From Catenulispora sp. MAP5-51 (GTDB lineage Bacteria > Actinomycetota > Actinomycetes > Streptomycetales > Catenulisporaceae): a stretch of DNA of 64,000 nucleotides. A program made the position numbers and the translations under genes. The notes below the pieces were generated by a model. It did no database searches, had not been told where the DNA came from, and saw only the letters and a list, made by a program, of their open reading frames with translations. The stretch's first letter is position 1, and the number at the start of each line of letters is the position of its first letter. Shown in pieces: positions 8,800 through 17,511 of the stretch. The DNA lies in assembly GCF_041261205.1 (NCBI RefSeq), contig NZ_JBGCCH010000002.1, positions 186,001 to 250,000 on the forward strand. The letters are read 5' to 3'.

Positions 8800-10083
8800 C
8801 TACTGGCCGGCGCACAACTCCCGGTACCGGAGCGCCCGCAGATCCTCGATCGAACGGCTGTAGACGTCCGCCGTCGCGGCGGCGGTGGCGGACCAGCCGA
8901 AGCGGGCCGCGTGGCCGACGGCGTTCTCGCCGTAGTCGGCCAGCAGGTGCGGAGCGTCGAGCAGCCGCGCGGCCGCCGTCGCGTAGTCCCCGGGGTCGTG
9001 CCCGGCGACCAGGACGCCGGAGCGGCCGTCGGCCACGGCCGTGGCCAGGCCGCCGACCCGCGCGGCCACCACCGGCGTACCGCAGGCCTGCGCCTCGATG
9101 GCGACCAGCCCGAAGGACTCGCTGTAGGAGGGCACGACCGCGACGTCGGCCGCCCGGTACCAGTCCGCCAGCCGGGTCTGGTCCACCGGCTTCACGAACC
9201 GCACCACGTCGGCGATCCCCAGCCGCCGCGCCAGCCGGTGCAGGTGCGTGGGCTCGGCCAGCCCGGACCCGCTGGGCCCGCCGACCACGGCGACGACCAG
9301 CTTGTCGCGCCGCTCCGGTGCCCGGGCGATCAGCTCGGCGGCGGCCCTCAGGAGCACGTCCGGCGCCTTCAGCGGCTGGATCCGGCCGACGAACAGCAGG
9401 ACCTCGGCATCGGCCGGCAGCCCCACCGACTCCCGCGCCGCCAGCTTGTCCCCCGGACGGAAGCGGTCCAGGTCCACGCCGGGGTTCACGGTCGACACCC
9501 GGCCCGGGTCGGCACCGTAGAGCCGCACCAGCTCCGCGGCCTCCTGGTCGGTGTTCGCGATCAGCCGGTCGGCGGCGTCCACCACCTGGTCCTCGCCGAC
9601 CAGCCGGGCCGTCGGCTCGGGGTCGTCGCCGAGGGCCAGCGCGGCGTTCTTCACCTTGCCCAGCGTGTGCATGGAGTGGATGAGCGGCACTCCCCACCGC
9701 TCCTTGGCCAGCCATCCCACCTGGCCGGAGAGCCAGTAGTGGGAGTGGATCAAGTCGTAGTAGCCGGGCTCGTGCATGGCCTCGGTGCGCAGCACGCCGG
9801 AGGTGAAGGCGCACAGCTGCCCCGGCAGGTCCTCTTTGGAAAGTCCCTCGTAGGGGCCGGCCGTGACGTGCCGCACCAGCACACCGGGCGCGAGGTCGAC
9901 GGCCGGCGGCAGCGCCCCGGTGGTGGCCCGGGTGAAGATCTCCACCTCGATGCCCAGGTCGGCCAGGCGCCGCGACAGCTCGACGATGTAGACGTTCATC
10001 CCCCCGGCGTCGCCGGTCCCCGGTTGGTGCAGCGGAGAAGTATGGACGGAAAGGAGCGCCACACGCCTGGGCAGCGAATCCAC
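8800..10083 (-). CDS. mshA: D-inositol-3-phosphate glycosyltransferase MshA
   Basis: GT-B glycosyltransferase catalysing the first step of mycothiol synthesis, UDP-GlcNAc plus 1D-myo-inositol 3-phosphate. The 427-residue protein starts with [38 protein letters not shown], the diagnostic MshA N-terminus. It continues with [42 protein letters not shown] and the nucleotide-sugar site [23 protein letters not shown]. The GTG start at 10081-10083 follows a perfect AGGAGG. The mycothiol pathway's last enzyme, MshD, is also in this window at 37402. Confidence 0.97.
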   Translation of the reverse strand: MDSLPRRVALLSVHTSPLHQPGTGDAGGMNVYIVELSRRLADLGIEVEIFTRATTGALPPAVDLAPGVLVRHVTAGPYEGLSKEDLPGQLCAFTSGVLRTEAMHEPGYYDLIHSHYWLSGQVGWLAKERWGVPLIHSMHTLGKVKNAALALGDDPEPTARLVGEDQVVDAADRLIANTDQEAAELVRLYGADPGRVSTVNPGVDLDRFRPGDKLAARESVGLPADAEVLLFVGRIQPLKAPDVLLRAAAELIARAPERRDKLVVAVVGGPSGSGLAEPTHLHRLARRLGIADVVRFVKPVDQTRLADWYRAADVAVVPSYSESFGLVAIEAQACGTPVVAARVGGLATAVADGRSGVLVAGHDPGDYATAAARLLDAPHLLADYGENAVGHAARFGWSATAAATADVYSRSIEDLRALRYRELCAGQ

Positions 10084-10783
10084 GGCGCTCTACCTCCTAC
10101 ATCGGAAAATCCGGGGGTGTCGTCGCAGGCCGCCCAACCGGCTCCGCGCGGGCGCGGGCGGCTGTCGTGGCCGACAACGATGCAACGGCAGGACCTCGGC
10201 AGCGCATTCCCCGCCCGGGCCGGCGCCACGCATCAGGGGCGGTCGTCGGATGACTCTACGGGGCATCGCGGACCTCGCCTCACCGCCGACTGACCAGTGA
10301 GACGGACGCCATGACCTTGCGCAACGCGCGGAAACCCGTACGGGGAAGTCCTCAGCGGGCCACCGGATGTGAGGAGGAACACGGCGCGAAAAAGGACCCG
10401 GCCCCGTATGACCGGTCACGCGGGGACGCGAACGGAACGGGGCCGGGCAGGCGCGCGGGTCTGCACTCGCACACCGCCGAGGGTCGGGCTCCCTCGGAGG
10501 GCTCTCAGAGTGGCATGTCCGATGTCAAAACCACATAAGAAAAACCTCTATGCCGCGTAGTAGATGGCCGGCGCGAAGCATGACACCGCAGCTCAGCGAC
10601 TTTTTCTCCGACGTATGGCGAACCGGTGGCGCAGGTCAGGATCTTTATGTGCGGGCGGTGCGGGGCCCATAGAAAGGCCATCGAGACGGCGGTGTCGAGG
10701 CGTGGCCACCGGAAAAATGCCGCCAGAACCTGGGAGATTTTGCCGTCGCGGACGGCCTGCCCCCTCGGACGGTCGCCGCCCGG
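10084..10783. other. Roughly 700-base region without a convincing gene
   Basis: Short open frames exist on both strands but none shows the strong GC3 bias of neighbouring genes. The right half is AT-richer (for example 10530-10560) and would suit promoters, yet mshA and the TetR gene both read leftward, so only the mshA promoter is required. One clear structure, the hairpin at 10397-10447, is listed separately. It may hold an untranslated RNA or remnants of a decayed gene. Confidence 0.6.
10397..10447. other. Perfect 11-bp inverted repeat with long loop
   Basis: CCCGGCCCCGT (10397-10407) is complementary to ACGGGGCCGGG (10437-10447) across a 29-nt loop. It stands alone in a non-coding region, so it may be a terminator or part of a small RNA rather than the end of an obvious gene. 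Confidence 0.5.
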
Positions 10784-11482
10784 CTACAGCGCGAAGGCGG
10801 CCGCCACGAGATCCTTCACGCTCCGTCGGCACTCGGTGTCGCTGAGCATCGCCGAGTCCGGATCCCCGTGCCGGTGCATCGCGAACCAGGCGATCGTCTC
10901 GACGATGAAACGCGCCGCGACCGGCACGTCCGGCACCGGCCGCAGCAGCCCGGCCCCGATCCGGGCCCTGAGATACCCGCCGAGCGCTTCCAGCAGGCCC
11001 CGGCGAGTCTCGACGTAGTACCACTGCGTCATCTCGGGGAGGTCCTCGGAGCAGCGCGCGAACAGTTTCAGGGCGGTGCTGTTGTCCTCGATGAAGCCGT
11101 AGAGTCCGTCGACGACCCGGGCCAGCTCCTCGCGCGCCTCCTCGGCCGACTCCGCGGGCGTCTCGGCAAGCCGCTCACTGAAACCCGCGAGACCACCGCG
11201 CGCGGCCGTCCACACCTTCACCGCCTCGACGATGCGCTCGGTCGGCGGCGCCACCACCGGCGTCGCCAACCCCGCGGCCGCCTCGGGATCGAGCACCCGG
11301 AGCAGCGCCAGGTAGAGCAGCGCCTGCTTGCTGCCGGCGTAGGTGTAGACGGCCCCGTGGCTCAGGCCGAGTTCGCGGGCGACATCGGAGATGCCGGCCG
11401 GGCGGTATCCCTTGTCGGTGAAGACCCGCACGGCCGCGTCGGCCACTTCGGCCAGCGGCCGTGCCGGAAGCCTTCCTCGCAT
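10784..11482 (-). CDS. TetR-family transcriptional regulator
   Basis: A 232-residue repressor-type protein. The N-terminal helix-turn-helix spans about residues 10-56 (DAAVRVFTDKGYRPAGISDVARELGLSHGAVYTYAGSKQALLYLAL), followed by a ligand-binding helical domain. The target is unknown. The ATG at 11480-11482 lies 20 nt from a TGAC-N7-GTCA inverted repeat that may be its operator. The sedolisin gene upstream is on the same strand and ends 48 nt away, so regulation of that neighbour is not implied. No obvious efflux or enzyme partner is adjacent. Confidence 0.9.
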   Translation of the reverse strand: MRGRLPARPLAEVADAAVRVFTDKGYRPAGISDVARELGLSHGAVYTYAGSKQALLYLALLRVLDPEAAAGLATPVVAPPTERIVEAVKVWTAARGGLAGFSERLAETPAESAEEAREELARVVDGLYGFIEDNSTALKLFARCSEDLPEMTQWYYVETRRGLLEALGGYLRARIGAGLLRPVPDVPVAARFIVETIAWFAMHRHGDPDSAMLSDTECRRSVKDLVAAAFAL

Positions 11483-11501
11483 GGCTCGAACCTATGGTGA
11501 C

Positions 11502-11516
11502 TGACTTGATCGGTCA
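11502..11516. promoter_or_regulatory. Candidate TetR operator
   Basis: TGACTTGATCGGTCA is an interrupted inverted repeat with arms TGAC and GTCA, placed just upstream of the TetR start codon, where autoregulators usually bind. Confidence 0.4.
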
Positions 11517-11530
11517 ACGAAGCGCCGCCG

Positions 11531-13480
11531 TCACGGATGCCCCTTGCGCAGTCCGGCGATGAAAGCGGCACCGTTGGGTGTACCCACACCGGTGACCGTG
11601 TCGTACCCCTTGGCGATGACCTGCTGGCCGGGGCCAGGTACCTGGGCACCGAAGACGTCCAGGCTGGGGCTCATACCGTCGGCGGCCGGGGTGTAGGCGG
11701 CGCTGTCCTGCTGCGGCGTGGAGGCGCCGACCGGCAGCACGTCGCGCAGCGCCGAAGTGCCGGCCAGCCGGTACAGCAGGGGATTGATGAAGCCGAAGGG
11801 CGCGGCCTGGCCCTGCTGCGCGTCGGCGACCAGGGCCGCGACCAGCGGGGTCGCCAGGCTGGTGCCGGCGTTCGGCAGGGTCTGGTACGGGCCGGGCTTG
11901 GCGTCGGTGCCGGTCTGGATGAAGCCGACCATCATGCCGGTGTCCGGGTCGCCGTCGGCCGCGAGGTCGGGCACCGCGCGGCCGGCCACGGTCTTCTTGT
12001 CGGCCTTCTCGTCGGCCTTCTTGTCGACCTTCTTGTTGACCTTCTTGTCGGCCTTCTTGTTGACCGGGTCCTGCGCCATCGACGGCGGGACGACGCCCTT
12101 CTGGTAGAAGAGCTGGCCGTAGACAAGGCTGGTGCCGCCGCCACCCCCGCCGATGCCTTCGTCGTTCCAGGCGCCGCCGTCCAGCGACGCGCTGTCGGTG
12201 GACCAGCCGGTCTCGACGAGCCGCTCATTGTGCGCGCCGATGCCGATGGTGGTGCCGCCCACGACGGTCACGTATGGGTCGGAGCCGGTCATGGTGAGGC
12301 CTGGGGTGTCGCCGGAGGCGAAGTACATGCCGACGCCCTCGGCCGCGGCGCGCAGGTCGATCGCGTGCGCGACCTGCTCGGGTTCGATGCCAAGGGGGAT
12401 CTGCCAGGAGTTGGAGACGATCGTCGCGCTGGGGTGCGCGCCGTCGCCGATCAGGACGGACAGTGTGGCGTCGAACAGGGACTGGTCCTGGTCCCCGCAG
12501 CCGCCGGCAACGACCATGAGCTGGTTCGCGTCGGGGGCGAGGGCGTAGAGGGCCTCGGAGTCCATCTGGGCCTCGTCGTCGACGGCGGGGCCGGGCGCTG
12601 CGTCGGCAGCGGCGGAATGGCGGGAGGCGGTGTGGTGCGCCGGAGTGTGGCGGTCCGGGGCGCCCTTCGCGGAAGCCGTGCAGCCGATCCCGCCCTCGAT
12701 CTGCCGGAACTGAGAGCTGCGCGGCGCGGGCAGGTGGTTGGTCTTCGCGTACTCGGTCAGCGTCGCGAACATCGCGGTCGGCGACGCGTCCTCGGTCAGC
12801 GCGACGGTCACGCCCTTGCCGGTGTTCGCGGAGGTGGCGCCGTAGACAGCGCGCATCTGGGCGGCGGAGTAGCCGCAGATCGGGAGCGAGGCCTTGGTCA
12901 GGCCTTTGTAGGACGGTTGGAGGTTCTGGGTGTGCTGGCCCCAGTACTGCGAGCAGGTCGGAGCGGCCTTTGACGTCGCCACAGGTGCCGACCTCGCCAT
13001 CGCCGAAGTCGCCGCACCCCCGGCGCCCAGCCCCGTCACGCCGAGCACGTCGGCCGCGAGCGAGGCCGGCACGTCCAGCTTCGTCACCGCACCGGTCGCC
13101 GAGACGAAGTCGTGGCCGCTGCTGACGTGGACCTGCTTCAGGCCCGCGTGCGTCAGCCAGTCCGTGACGGCCTTGATGTGCGCGGCCGACGGACCGAAGC
13201 GCGCCGTATAAGCGCTCGGACTCAGATAGCGGTGATACCCGGCCCCACCCGGCGTGGACGCCGCGTCGGCGAACCCTGCGGCACCGGCCAGATCAGGGGT
13301 CAGCCACACCTGCACGGTGACAGTGTCCGCCGGTGTGCCGGCCGCTTGGGCGCTCCCGGACGTCTCCAGCACGCCGCCACCAATCACCAACGCCGTACAG
13401 CCGACCAGAACCTTGACTACGTTTTGTGCTCTCACAGTTCGTACGACGCGGTACACACCGCGCAGGTTGAGAACAATCAC
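11531..13480 (-). CDS. Secreted S53-family (sedolisin/kumamolisin) serine-carboxyl protease
   Basis: Acid-active extracellular endopeptidase, 649 residues. A Sec-type signal region ends near SAQAAG (about residue 47), followed by a pro-kumamolisin propeptide and the catalytic domain. Catalytic residues are readable: Glu303 and Asp307 in EAQMD, Asp391 in FASGD and Ser541 in the nucleophile motif GTSLATP. The C-terminal YDTVTGVGTPNG is the calcium-binding signature. A striking Lys-rich insertion (residues about 474-496) precedes the conserved GRAVPDLAAD strand. Thr replaces the usual SGTS first Ser context (here AGTS), within normal variation. It probably serves nutrient scavenging at low pH. 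Confidence 0.92.
   Translation of the reverse strand: MIVLNLRGVYRVVRTVRAQNVVKVLVGCTALVIGGGVLETSGSAQAAGTPADTVTVQVWLTPDLAGAAGFADAASTPGGAGYHRYLSPSAYTARFGPSAAHIKAVTDWLTHAGLKQVHVSSGHDFVSATGAVTKLDVPASLAADVLGVTGLGAGGAATSAMARSAPVATSKAAPTCSQYWGQHTQNLQPSYKGLTKASLPICGYSAAQMRAVYGATSANTGKGVTVALTEDASPTAMFATLTEYAKTNHLPAPRSSQFRQIEGGIGCTASAKGAPDRHTPAHHTASRHSAAADAAPGPAVDDEAQMDSEALYALAPDANQLMVVAGGCGDQDQSLFDATLSVLIGDGAHPSATIVSNSWQIPLGIEPEQVAHAIDLRAAAEGVGMYFASGDTPGLTMTGSDPYVTVVGGTTIGIGAHNERLVETGWSTDSASLDGGAWNDEGIGGGGGGTSLVYGQLFYQKGVVPPSMAQDPVNKKADKKVNKKVDKKADEKADKKTVAGRAVPDLAADGDPDTGMMVGFIQTGTDAKPGPYQTLPNAGTSLATPLVAALVADAQQGQAAPFGFINPLLYRLAGTSALRDVLPVGASTPQQDSAAYTPAADGMSPSLDVFGAQVPGPGQQVIAKGYDTVTGVGTPNGAAFIAGLRKGHP
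11993..12061 (-). repeat. In-frame 12-bp Lys-rich tandem repeat in the sedolisin gene
   Basis: Tandem 12-bp units encode repeats of the form (V/A)(N/D)KK inside the catalytic domain of the S53 protease. It is an insertion relative to family members and may vary in copy number. Confidence 0.8.
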
Positions 13481-13516
13481 CCATACAGCTCAACGCGGGT
13501 TGAGGTCAGGCCGTCG

Positions 13517-13858
13517 TCACGTCGCCGAGCCTCCCATGAGCGCGTAAACCGCCCAAGCGAAAGCCGGCGTCGCGGCCAGCAGCGCACCGAATGCCCAGTA
13601 GCGGTTCCCGCGCCTCCGCAGAGCCTGGACGACCGCCGCGACCGAGGTGGCCATCGCGATCGGCCCCAGCACGACATCCGCGATCCATCCGAAGTAGGCG
13701 ATGAACAAGACGCCGAAACTGACCGCGCTGAGCCGCATCGCGGCCCTGTCGAGCCGACTCCGCTCGACCCGGCCCGCCGGCCGCGGCGGCTGCTGCCACG
13801 CGGCGGACTCATCGACCTCGTGAATGACCCGCCCCGTGCCATCACCCCAGGTACGCAC
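13517..13858 (-). CDS. Small membrane protein of unknown function
   Basis: A 113-residue protein with a charged N-terminal third and two to three predicted membrane helices: AVSFGVLFIAYFGWIADVVL, then PIAMATSVAAVVQAL, then WAFGALLAATPAFAWAVYALMG. The GTG start at 13856-13858 is the first in frame; alternatives within 20 residues exist. No enzymatic motif is seen. It sits between the sedolisin gene and a SCO6745-family gene on the same strand, but gaps of about 35 nt on both sides do not prove an operon. Confidence 0.7.
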   Translation of the reverse strand: MRTWGDGTGRVIHEVDESAAWQQPPRPAGRVERSRLDRAAMRLSAVSFGVLFIAYFGWIADVVLGPIAMATSVAAVVQALRRRGNRYWAFGALLAATPAFAWAVYALMGGSAT

Positions 13859-13890
13859 GCCGCAAGCTTACTGATCCGATATCGCGGCTC

Positions 13891-14718
13891 TCACTCAGCG
13901 TCGCCGGCGTCCACCGCGGCGGCGATCGGCTCGAACCCCGCGATCAGTTCGTCGAGCTCGTCCGCGCTGAGCACGTCGTACGCGGGCGCCGCCAGTTCGT
14001 CGGTGAGCGCCTCGATCCGCTCCCTGGTCGCCCGGCCCGCGTCGGTGAACCCGCCGGCGGCGTCCACCAGGCCGCGTGCGCGCAAGCCCTCGACGACCGC
14101 GGCCACCCGCTGCTTGGGCAGGTGGTGCAGCCGGCCGAACTCCTCGGCCCGCATCCCGAGGGAAAGCGCCATCAGGACATGGGCCTCGCTGCCGCCGATG
14201 CCGTGGGCGAGCAGGGCTGCGTTATGGCCGTCTCCGCGGTGCTCGCGCAGCAGCGTCGCGGCGTGCCAGAGCCTGGCCACCGGCTCCTCGGGCACCGCGA
14301 GCGCGCGGAGCCCGGCGTACAGCGCCCGGCCCTCGGTCGGCGCGCTGACGGCCGCCCGGGTGGCGAGGTCGGCGAGCGGCGACAGGCCCGGGGAGTCGGC
14401 GAGCTGTCCGATCCGCTGCCGCAGCGCGGCGGTGCTGCCCCGCTCGCGCACGGCGATCGCCTCCTGCGGAGTGGTCTTCCCCCAGACCCAGGGGATGTGG
14501 CGCGCCACCTCGCCCTCGGCGAAGTTGTAGAACACCGCGTGCACCACCTCGGCCGGCGCCAGTCCCAGCGGCCCGGCCCGGCCCGCGAAGTATCCGTCCC
14601 AGTAGGTGCGCATGCCCAGGGCCAGGAAACCCTCGTTCGGCACCTCGGAGAAGGTGATGGCGCCGATCGGCTCGACGAGCTGGGACATGCGGTGGATCTT
14701 GGTCTGCGGGTGCGGCAT
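13891..14718 (-). CDS. SCO6745-family protein (winged-helix-like)
   Basis: A 275-residue soluble protein of the family usually called SCO6745, with a helical N-terminal domain and a MarR-like winged-helix C-terminal half (LHHLPKQRVAAVVEGLRARGLVDAAGGFTDAGRATRERIEAL). The conserved opening is EPIGAITFSEVPNEGFLALGMRTYWDGYFAGRAGPLG. The function of the family is unknown. The first ATG (14716-14718) has CAGGAGATG at good spacing; an internal Met 10 residues in would lack one. It is divergent from an XRE regulator across a region with a perfect 16-bp palindrome, which may control both. Confidence 0.8.
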   Translation of the reverse strand: MPHPQTKIHRMSQLVEPIGAITFSEVPNEGFLALGMRTYWDGYFAGRAGPLGLAPAEVVHAVFYNFAEGEVARHIPWVWGKTTPQEAIAVRERGSTAALRQRIGQLADSPGLSPLADLATRAAVSAPTEGRALYAGLRALAVPEEPVARLWHAATLLREHRGDGHNAALLAHGIGGSEAHVLMALSLGMRAEEFGRLHHLPKQRVAAVVEGLRARGLVDAAGGFTDAGRATRERIEALTDELAAPAYDVLSADELDELIAGFEPIAAAVDAGDAE

Positions 14719-14877
14719 CTGTGGTCATCTCCTGGAGTCGCGGCGGCGCCCTCGCGGACGGCCTGTCACCAAAGCCACGAACGGCACAGCCAGGATCCGA
14801 CACATGCCGGGTGTCATGACCGAGCCGGCTGCCGAAGCCAACCGCCACAGTGCCCCGCATCACATCAGCTAGCACCC

Positions 14878-14893
14878 GCTTGCAATTGCAAGC
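14878..14893. promoter_or_regulatory. Perfect 16-bp palindrome GCTTGCAATTGCAAGC
   Basis: A fully self-complementary 16-mer lies 22 nt before the XRE regulator start, flanked by direct repeats GCACCCGCTTGC and GCACCCGCGTGC. It is a strong candidate operator for autoregulation by the downstream HTH protein or for a MarR-like factor. Confidence 0.6.
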
Positions 14894-14915
14894 ACCCGCG
14901 TGCCACGCTGAACAC

Positions 14916-15386
14916 ATGCCCCACAATCCCCTGGGAGCCCTCCCGATCGGACCGCTCGGCGAGTACATCCGCGAGCAGCGCCGCAACGCGCAGTACTCCG
15001 TGCGGCAGTTGGCGCAGGCGGCCGGGGTGTCGAATCCCTACCTCAGTCAGATCGAGCGAGGGTTGCGCAAGCCCAGCGCGGAGATCCTTCAGCAGCTCGC
15101 CAAGGCGCTGCGGATCTCGGCCGAGACGCTGTACGTGCGGGCCGGGTTGCTGGACGGCGGCGCCGACGTCGATGAGGACGCGGCGACTGACGGGTCCGGT
15201 GTGCGGACCGCGATAACGGACGATCCCTGGCTCAGCGCGCGGCAGAAGCGGGCGCTGCTGGACATCTATGAGGCGTTCCGGATCGAGAGCGCGCGGGATG
15301 CGGCGCAGGCCGTGCCTGATTCCCAGGACGACGACAACGACGAGACCATCCACGGCCCGGCGAACTCCGGGCCCACCGAGCAGTGA
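14916..15386 (+). CDS. XRE-family helix-turn-helix regulator (Rv0474-like)
   Basis: A 156-residue DNA-binding protein. The Cro/C1-type HTH spans about residues 14-68, including SVRQLAQAAGVSNPYLSQIERGLRKPSAEILQQLAKAL. A Ser/Asp-rich tail follows with DDPWLSARQKRALLDIYEAFR. The start is MPHNPLGALPIGPLGEYIREQR; a longer frame upstream has poor codon bias. Together with the HbhA-like and DUF2516 genes downstream it reproduces the mycobacterial Rv0474-Rv0475-Rv0476 order, so it is likely an ortholog. Only 17 nt separate it from the next gene, suggesting one operon. Confidence 0.92.
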   Translation: MPHNPLGALPIGPLGEYIREQRRNAQYSVRQLAQAAGVSNPYLSQIERGLRKPSAEILQQLAKALRISAETLYVRAGLLDGGADVDEDAATDGSGVRTAITDDPWLSARQKRALLDIYEAFRIESARDAAQAVPDSQDDDNDETIHGPANSGPTEQ

Positions 15387-15403
15387 ATCGGAGAACTCCC
15401 CTC

Positions 15404-16087
15404 ATGAACCCCGTGGACAGTGCCCGCAAGGCCGTGACGACCACCGTCACCAACCCCAAGCCCCTGTACTTCGCCGCCGGTGTCGGCGACGCCGCCGTGG
15501 CCGCGCTCAAGGACGCCCCGGCGCGGCTGACCGACGCCGGGTCCAAGGCCGGCGAGGTCGCGACCTCGGTGGCCGGCCGGGTGGCCGGGGTGGCCGAGAC
15601 CGTGCAGTCGAAGATCGCGCTGGGCCAGCTCCAGGGCGACGCCAAGGCGCTGCGCGAGCGCATCTCCGAGCCGGACCTGCGGGCCGCCCGGGAGAAGGCC
15701 CAGACCCTGCTGCTGATGCAGGTCGGCCGGGCCCTGGAGGTCGCGGGCAAGGCCGTGGAGACCTACGACGGCTACTCCGAGCGCGGCAAGGCCGTCGTGG
15801 AGCGGGTGCTGGCCGGCCGGGTCACCGAGGTCGAGGTGGTCGCGGTGCAGGAGACCCGGAGCGACGACGGGACGGTGCGGGTCGAGTCGGTCGTCGTGAT
15901 CGAGGAGGACGAGCCGAAGCCGGCAGCGGCCCAGCCGGAGACGGCCCAGGCCGACGCGCCGAAGACGGAGGCCCCGAAGGCCGACGCCGAGCAGCCCAAG
16001 GCCAAGGGCACCGCCCCCGCCGCCAAGAAGGCCGCGCCGCGCCGGGCCGCCAACGGCACCGCCGCGAAGAAGAACACCGAGAGCTGA
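15404..16087 (+). CDS. Heparin-binding haemagglutinin (HbhA)-like protein
   Basis: A 227-residue alpha-helical protein. An N-terminal segment (NPKPLYFAAGVGDAAVAALKDAPARL) is followed by a long coiled-coil-like region to about residue 160. The Lys/Ala/Pro-rich C-terminal tail (residues about 170-227: repeated PKADA, AKK) resembles the heparin-binding tail of mycobacterial HbhA, although that adhesin's role is only proven in mycobacteria. Here it may act in cell-envelope or cytoskeletal organisation. GGAGA precedes ATG 15404. Gene order matches Rv0474-Rv0475. Confidence 0.8.
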   Translation: MNPVDSARKAVTTTVTNPKPLYFAAGVGDAAVAALKDAPARLTDAGSKAGEVATSVAGRVAGVAETVQSKIALGQLQGDAKALRERISEPDLRAAREKAQTLLLMQVGRALEVAGKAVETYDGYSERGKAVVERVLAGRVTEVEVVAVQETRSDDGTVRVESVVVIEEDEPKPAAAQPETAQADAPKTEAPKADAEQPKAKGTAPAAKKAAPRRAANGTAAKKNTES

Positions 16088-16184
16088 GCAGAGCCGAGCA
16101 GAGCCGAGTAGAAGCATCGGGGGCAAGCAGCCACGCGAAAGCCAGATGTTGGTAGATCGCGAGGAGACTGGGAACGAGTCTGTC

Positions 16185-16210
16185 GGTCGCGTACGTTGAA
16201 CGTAACGACC
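16185..16210. promoter_or_regulatory. Extended inverted repeat upstream of the DUF2516 gene
   Basis: A core TACGTT-G-AACGTA is flanked by GGTCG and CGACC, giving an almost perfect two-tier dyad about 45 nt before the ATG at 16253. It is either an operator or a short mRNA structure. Confidence 0.45.
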
Positions 16211-16252
16211 GGCAGGCACTTCCCGCCCCAACCGTAGAAGGAGGACGGCGAC

Positions 16253-16579
16253 ATGATCGGCTCCGCGCTGCGCGACGGCCTTTCCAGCTTCCTCGCCATC
16301 ATCTCCCTGGCCGTGCTGGTCGGCCAGATCGTCGTCCTGGTCGACGCCGCCCTGAAGCGCGAGGACGCCTACCGGGCCGCCGGCAAGCTCACCAAGCCGG
16401 GATGGCTGATCATCCTCACCGTGGCGATCGCCGCGAACCTCATCCTGGGCCTGCTGTTCACCATCGTCGGCGTGGTCGTCGCGATGGTCTACTGGGTGGA
16501 CGTCCGCCCGGCCCTGAAGGCGGTCTCCGGCCCCAAGCGCAAGAGCGGGAGCAACCAGGGTCCCTCCGGCCGCTGGTGA
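16253..16579 (+). CDS. DUF2516 family small membrane protein
   Basis: A 108-residue protein with two hydrophobic segments (LAIISLAVLVGQIVVLVDAAL and LIILTVAIAANLILGLLFTIVGVVVAMVYWVDVRPAL) separated by a charged loop containing RAAGKLTKPGW. This is typical of DUF2516, the family of Rv0476. A strong AGAAGGAGG lies 8 nt before the ATG. Its stop overlaps the start of the hydrolase gene by GTGA, so the two are translationally coupled. The function is unknown. Confidence 0.9.
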   Translation: MIGSALRDGLSSFLAIISLAVLVGQIVVLVDAALKREDAYRAAGKLTKPGWLIILTVAIAANLILGLLFTIVGVVVAMVYWVDVRPALKAVSGPKRKSGSNQGPSGRW

Positions 16580-17400
16580 GGACCCTGACGCTGCCCTACG
16601 CCGGCCCGGCCGGCGGCGGGGCCGTCGAATACGCGCTCGCCGGAAGCCCCGCGCCGCCCACGACCCTGTTCCTGCACGGCCTGGCCGGCTCCATCGAGGA
16701 CACCCGGCCGCTGGCCTCCGGCGTGCCCGGGCGCAAGGTCTTCGCGCACCTGCCCGGCCACGGCGGCTCCACCGGCCCGGCCCCGCTCGGCTACGACACC
16801 CTCGCCGCGGCCGCGCTGGCCGTCGCCGACCACGAGCACGCCACCGCCGCGCTCGGCGTCTCGCTCGGCGCGGCGACGCTGCTGCGGATCCTGAGCCGGA
16901 CGCCCGACCGCTTCGAGCGGGTGGTGCTCTACCTGCCGGCGGTCGCGGACGTCCCGCGCAAGCCCGAAGCCGTGGCCCCGCATCGCGACCTCGCCGACCG
17001 GCTGGCCGTCGCGGACGTCCCCGGCGTCGCCGACGCTCTGCTCCGCACCCAGCCGCTCGCGGTCCGCGACGTGGCGATCGCCCGCGACTGGGCCGAGCGC
17101 CGCGCCAAGGAACTCGTCGCCGAGGACGGGGACGCCCGACGCTGGCTGCCGCTCGCCGAGGCCGTGCCGCTGGATCCGCGGGGTCTGGAACGGCTGCGCG
17201 CGGTGCGGGTCCCGGTCCTCGTGGTCGCGCAGGAGGGCGATCCGGCGCATCCGGTCGCGGCGGCGCGCAGAGTGGCCGAGGCGCTCCCGACGGCCCGGCT
17301 GACGGTCTTCGACCAGGCGGGTGCGCTCTGGGGTCACCGGGCCGGACTGAGGGCGCTCGTCACCGAATTCCTGACCCCGATCGGGAACCATTCGCGCTGA
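16576..17400 (+). CDS. Alpha/beta-hydrolase fold protein
   Basis: A 274-residue hydrolase. The GTG start (16576-16578) overlaps the DUF2516 stop and yields VRTLTLPYAGPAGGGAVEYALAG. The oxyanion-strand motif LFLHGLAGS, the nucleophile elbow GVSLGA (catalytic Ser), a later acidic strand VLVVAQEGDPAHP and the C-terminal His in GALWGHRAGL fit a catalytic triad. The substrate is unknown. Translational coupling to the small membrane protein suggests a functional link conserved in actinobacteria. Confidence 0.85.
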   Translation: MRTLTLPYAGPAGGGAVEYALAGSPAPPTTLFLHGLAGSIEDTRPLASGVPGRKVFAHLPGHGGSTGPAPLGYDTLAAAALAVADHEHATAALGVSLGAATLLRILSRTPDRFERVVLYLPAVADVPRKPEAVAPHRDLADRLAVADVPGVADALLRTQPLAVRDVAIARDWAERRAKELVAEDGDARRWLPLAEAVPLDPRGLERLRAVRVPVLVVAQEGDPAHPVAAARRVAEALPTARLTVFDQAGALWGHRAGLRALVTEFLTPIGNHSR

Positions 17401-17511
17401 TATACGTTCGGTAACGCACCGGCCTCGACCTGCGATTTCTTTTCTCAGGGTTTTCTCACAGCGGTCTCAGCGAATCCACGAACCACGCGGGCCATGATGG
17501 TCTCACCCCCG

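Noticed and set aside
5307-9683. Very long plus-strand open frame across the tet-like, gpmA, YbjN and mshA genes
   Set aside because: It is antisense to four clear genes and its composition (His/Arg/Gln-rich) is what GC3-biased genes produce in reverse.
10369-10560. Short plus-strand ORF in the 700-base gap
   Set aside because: Weak GC3, no ribosome-binding site of note and no recognisable motif.
17445-17495. 16-codon minus-strand frame MARVVRGFAETAVRKP
   Set aside because: It has a GGTGAG upstream, but codon bias is poor and it is too short to support.
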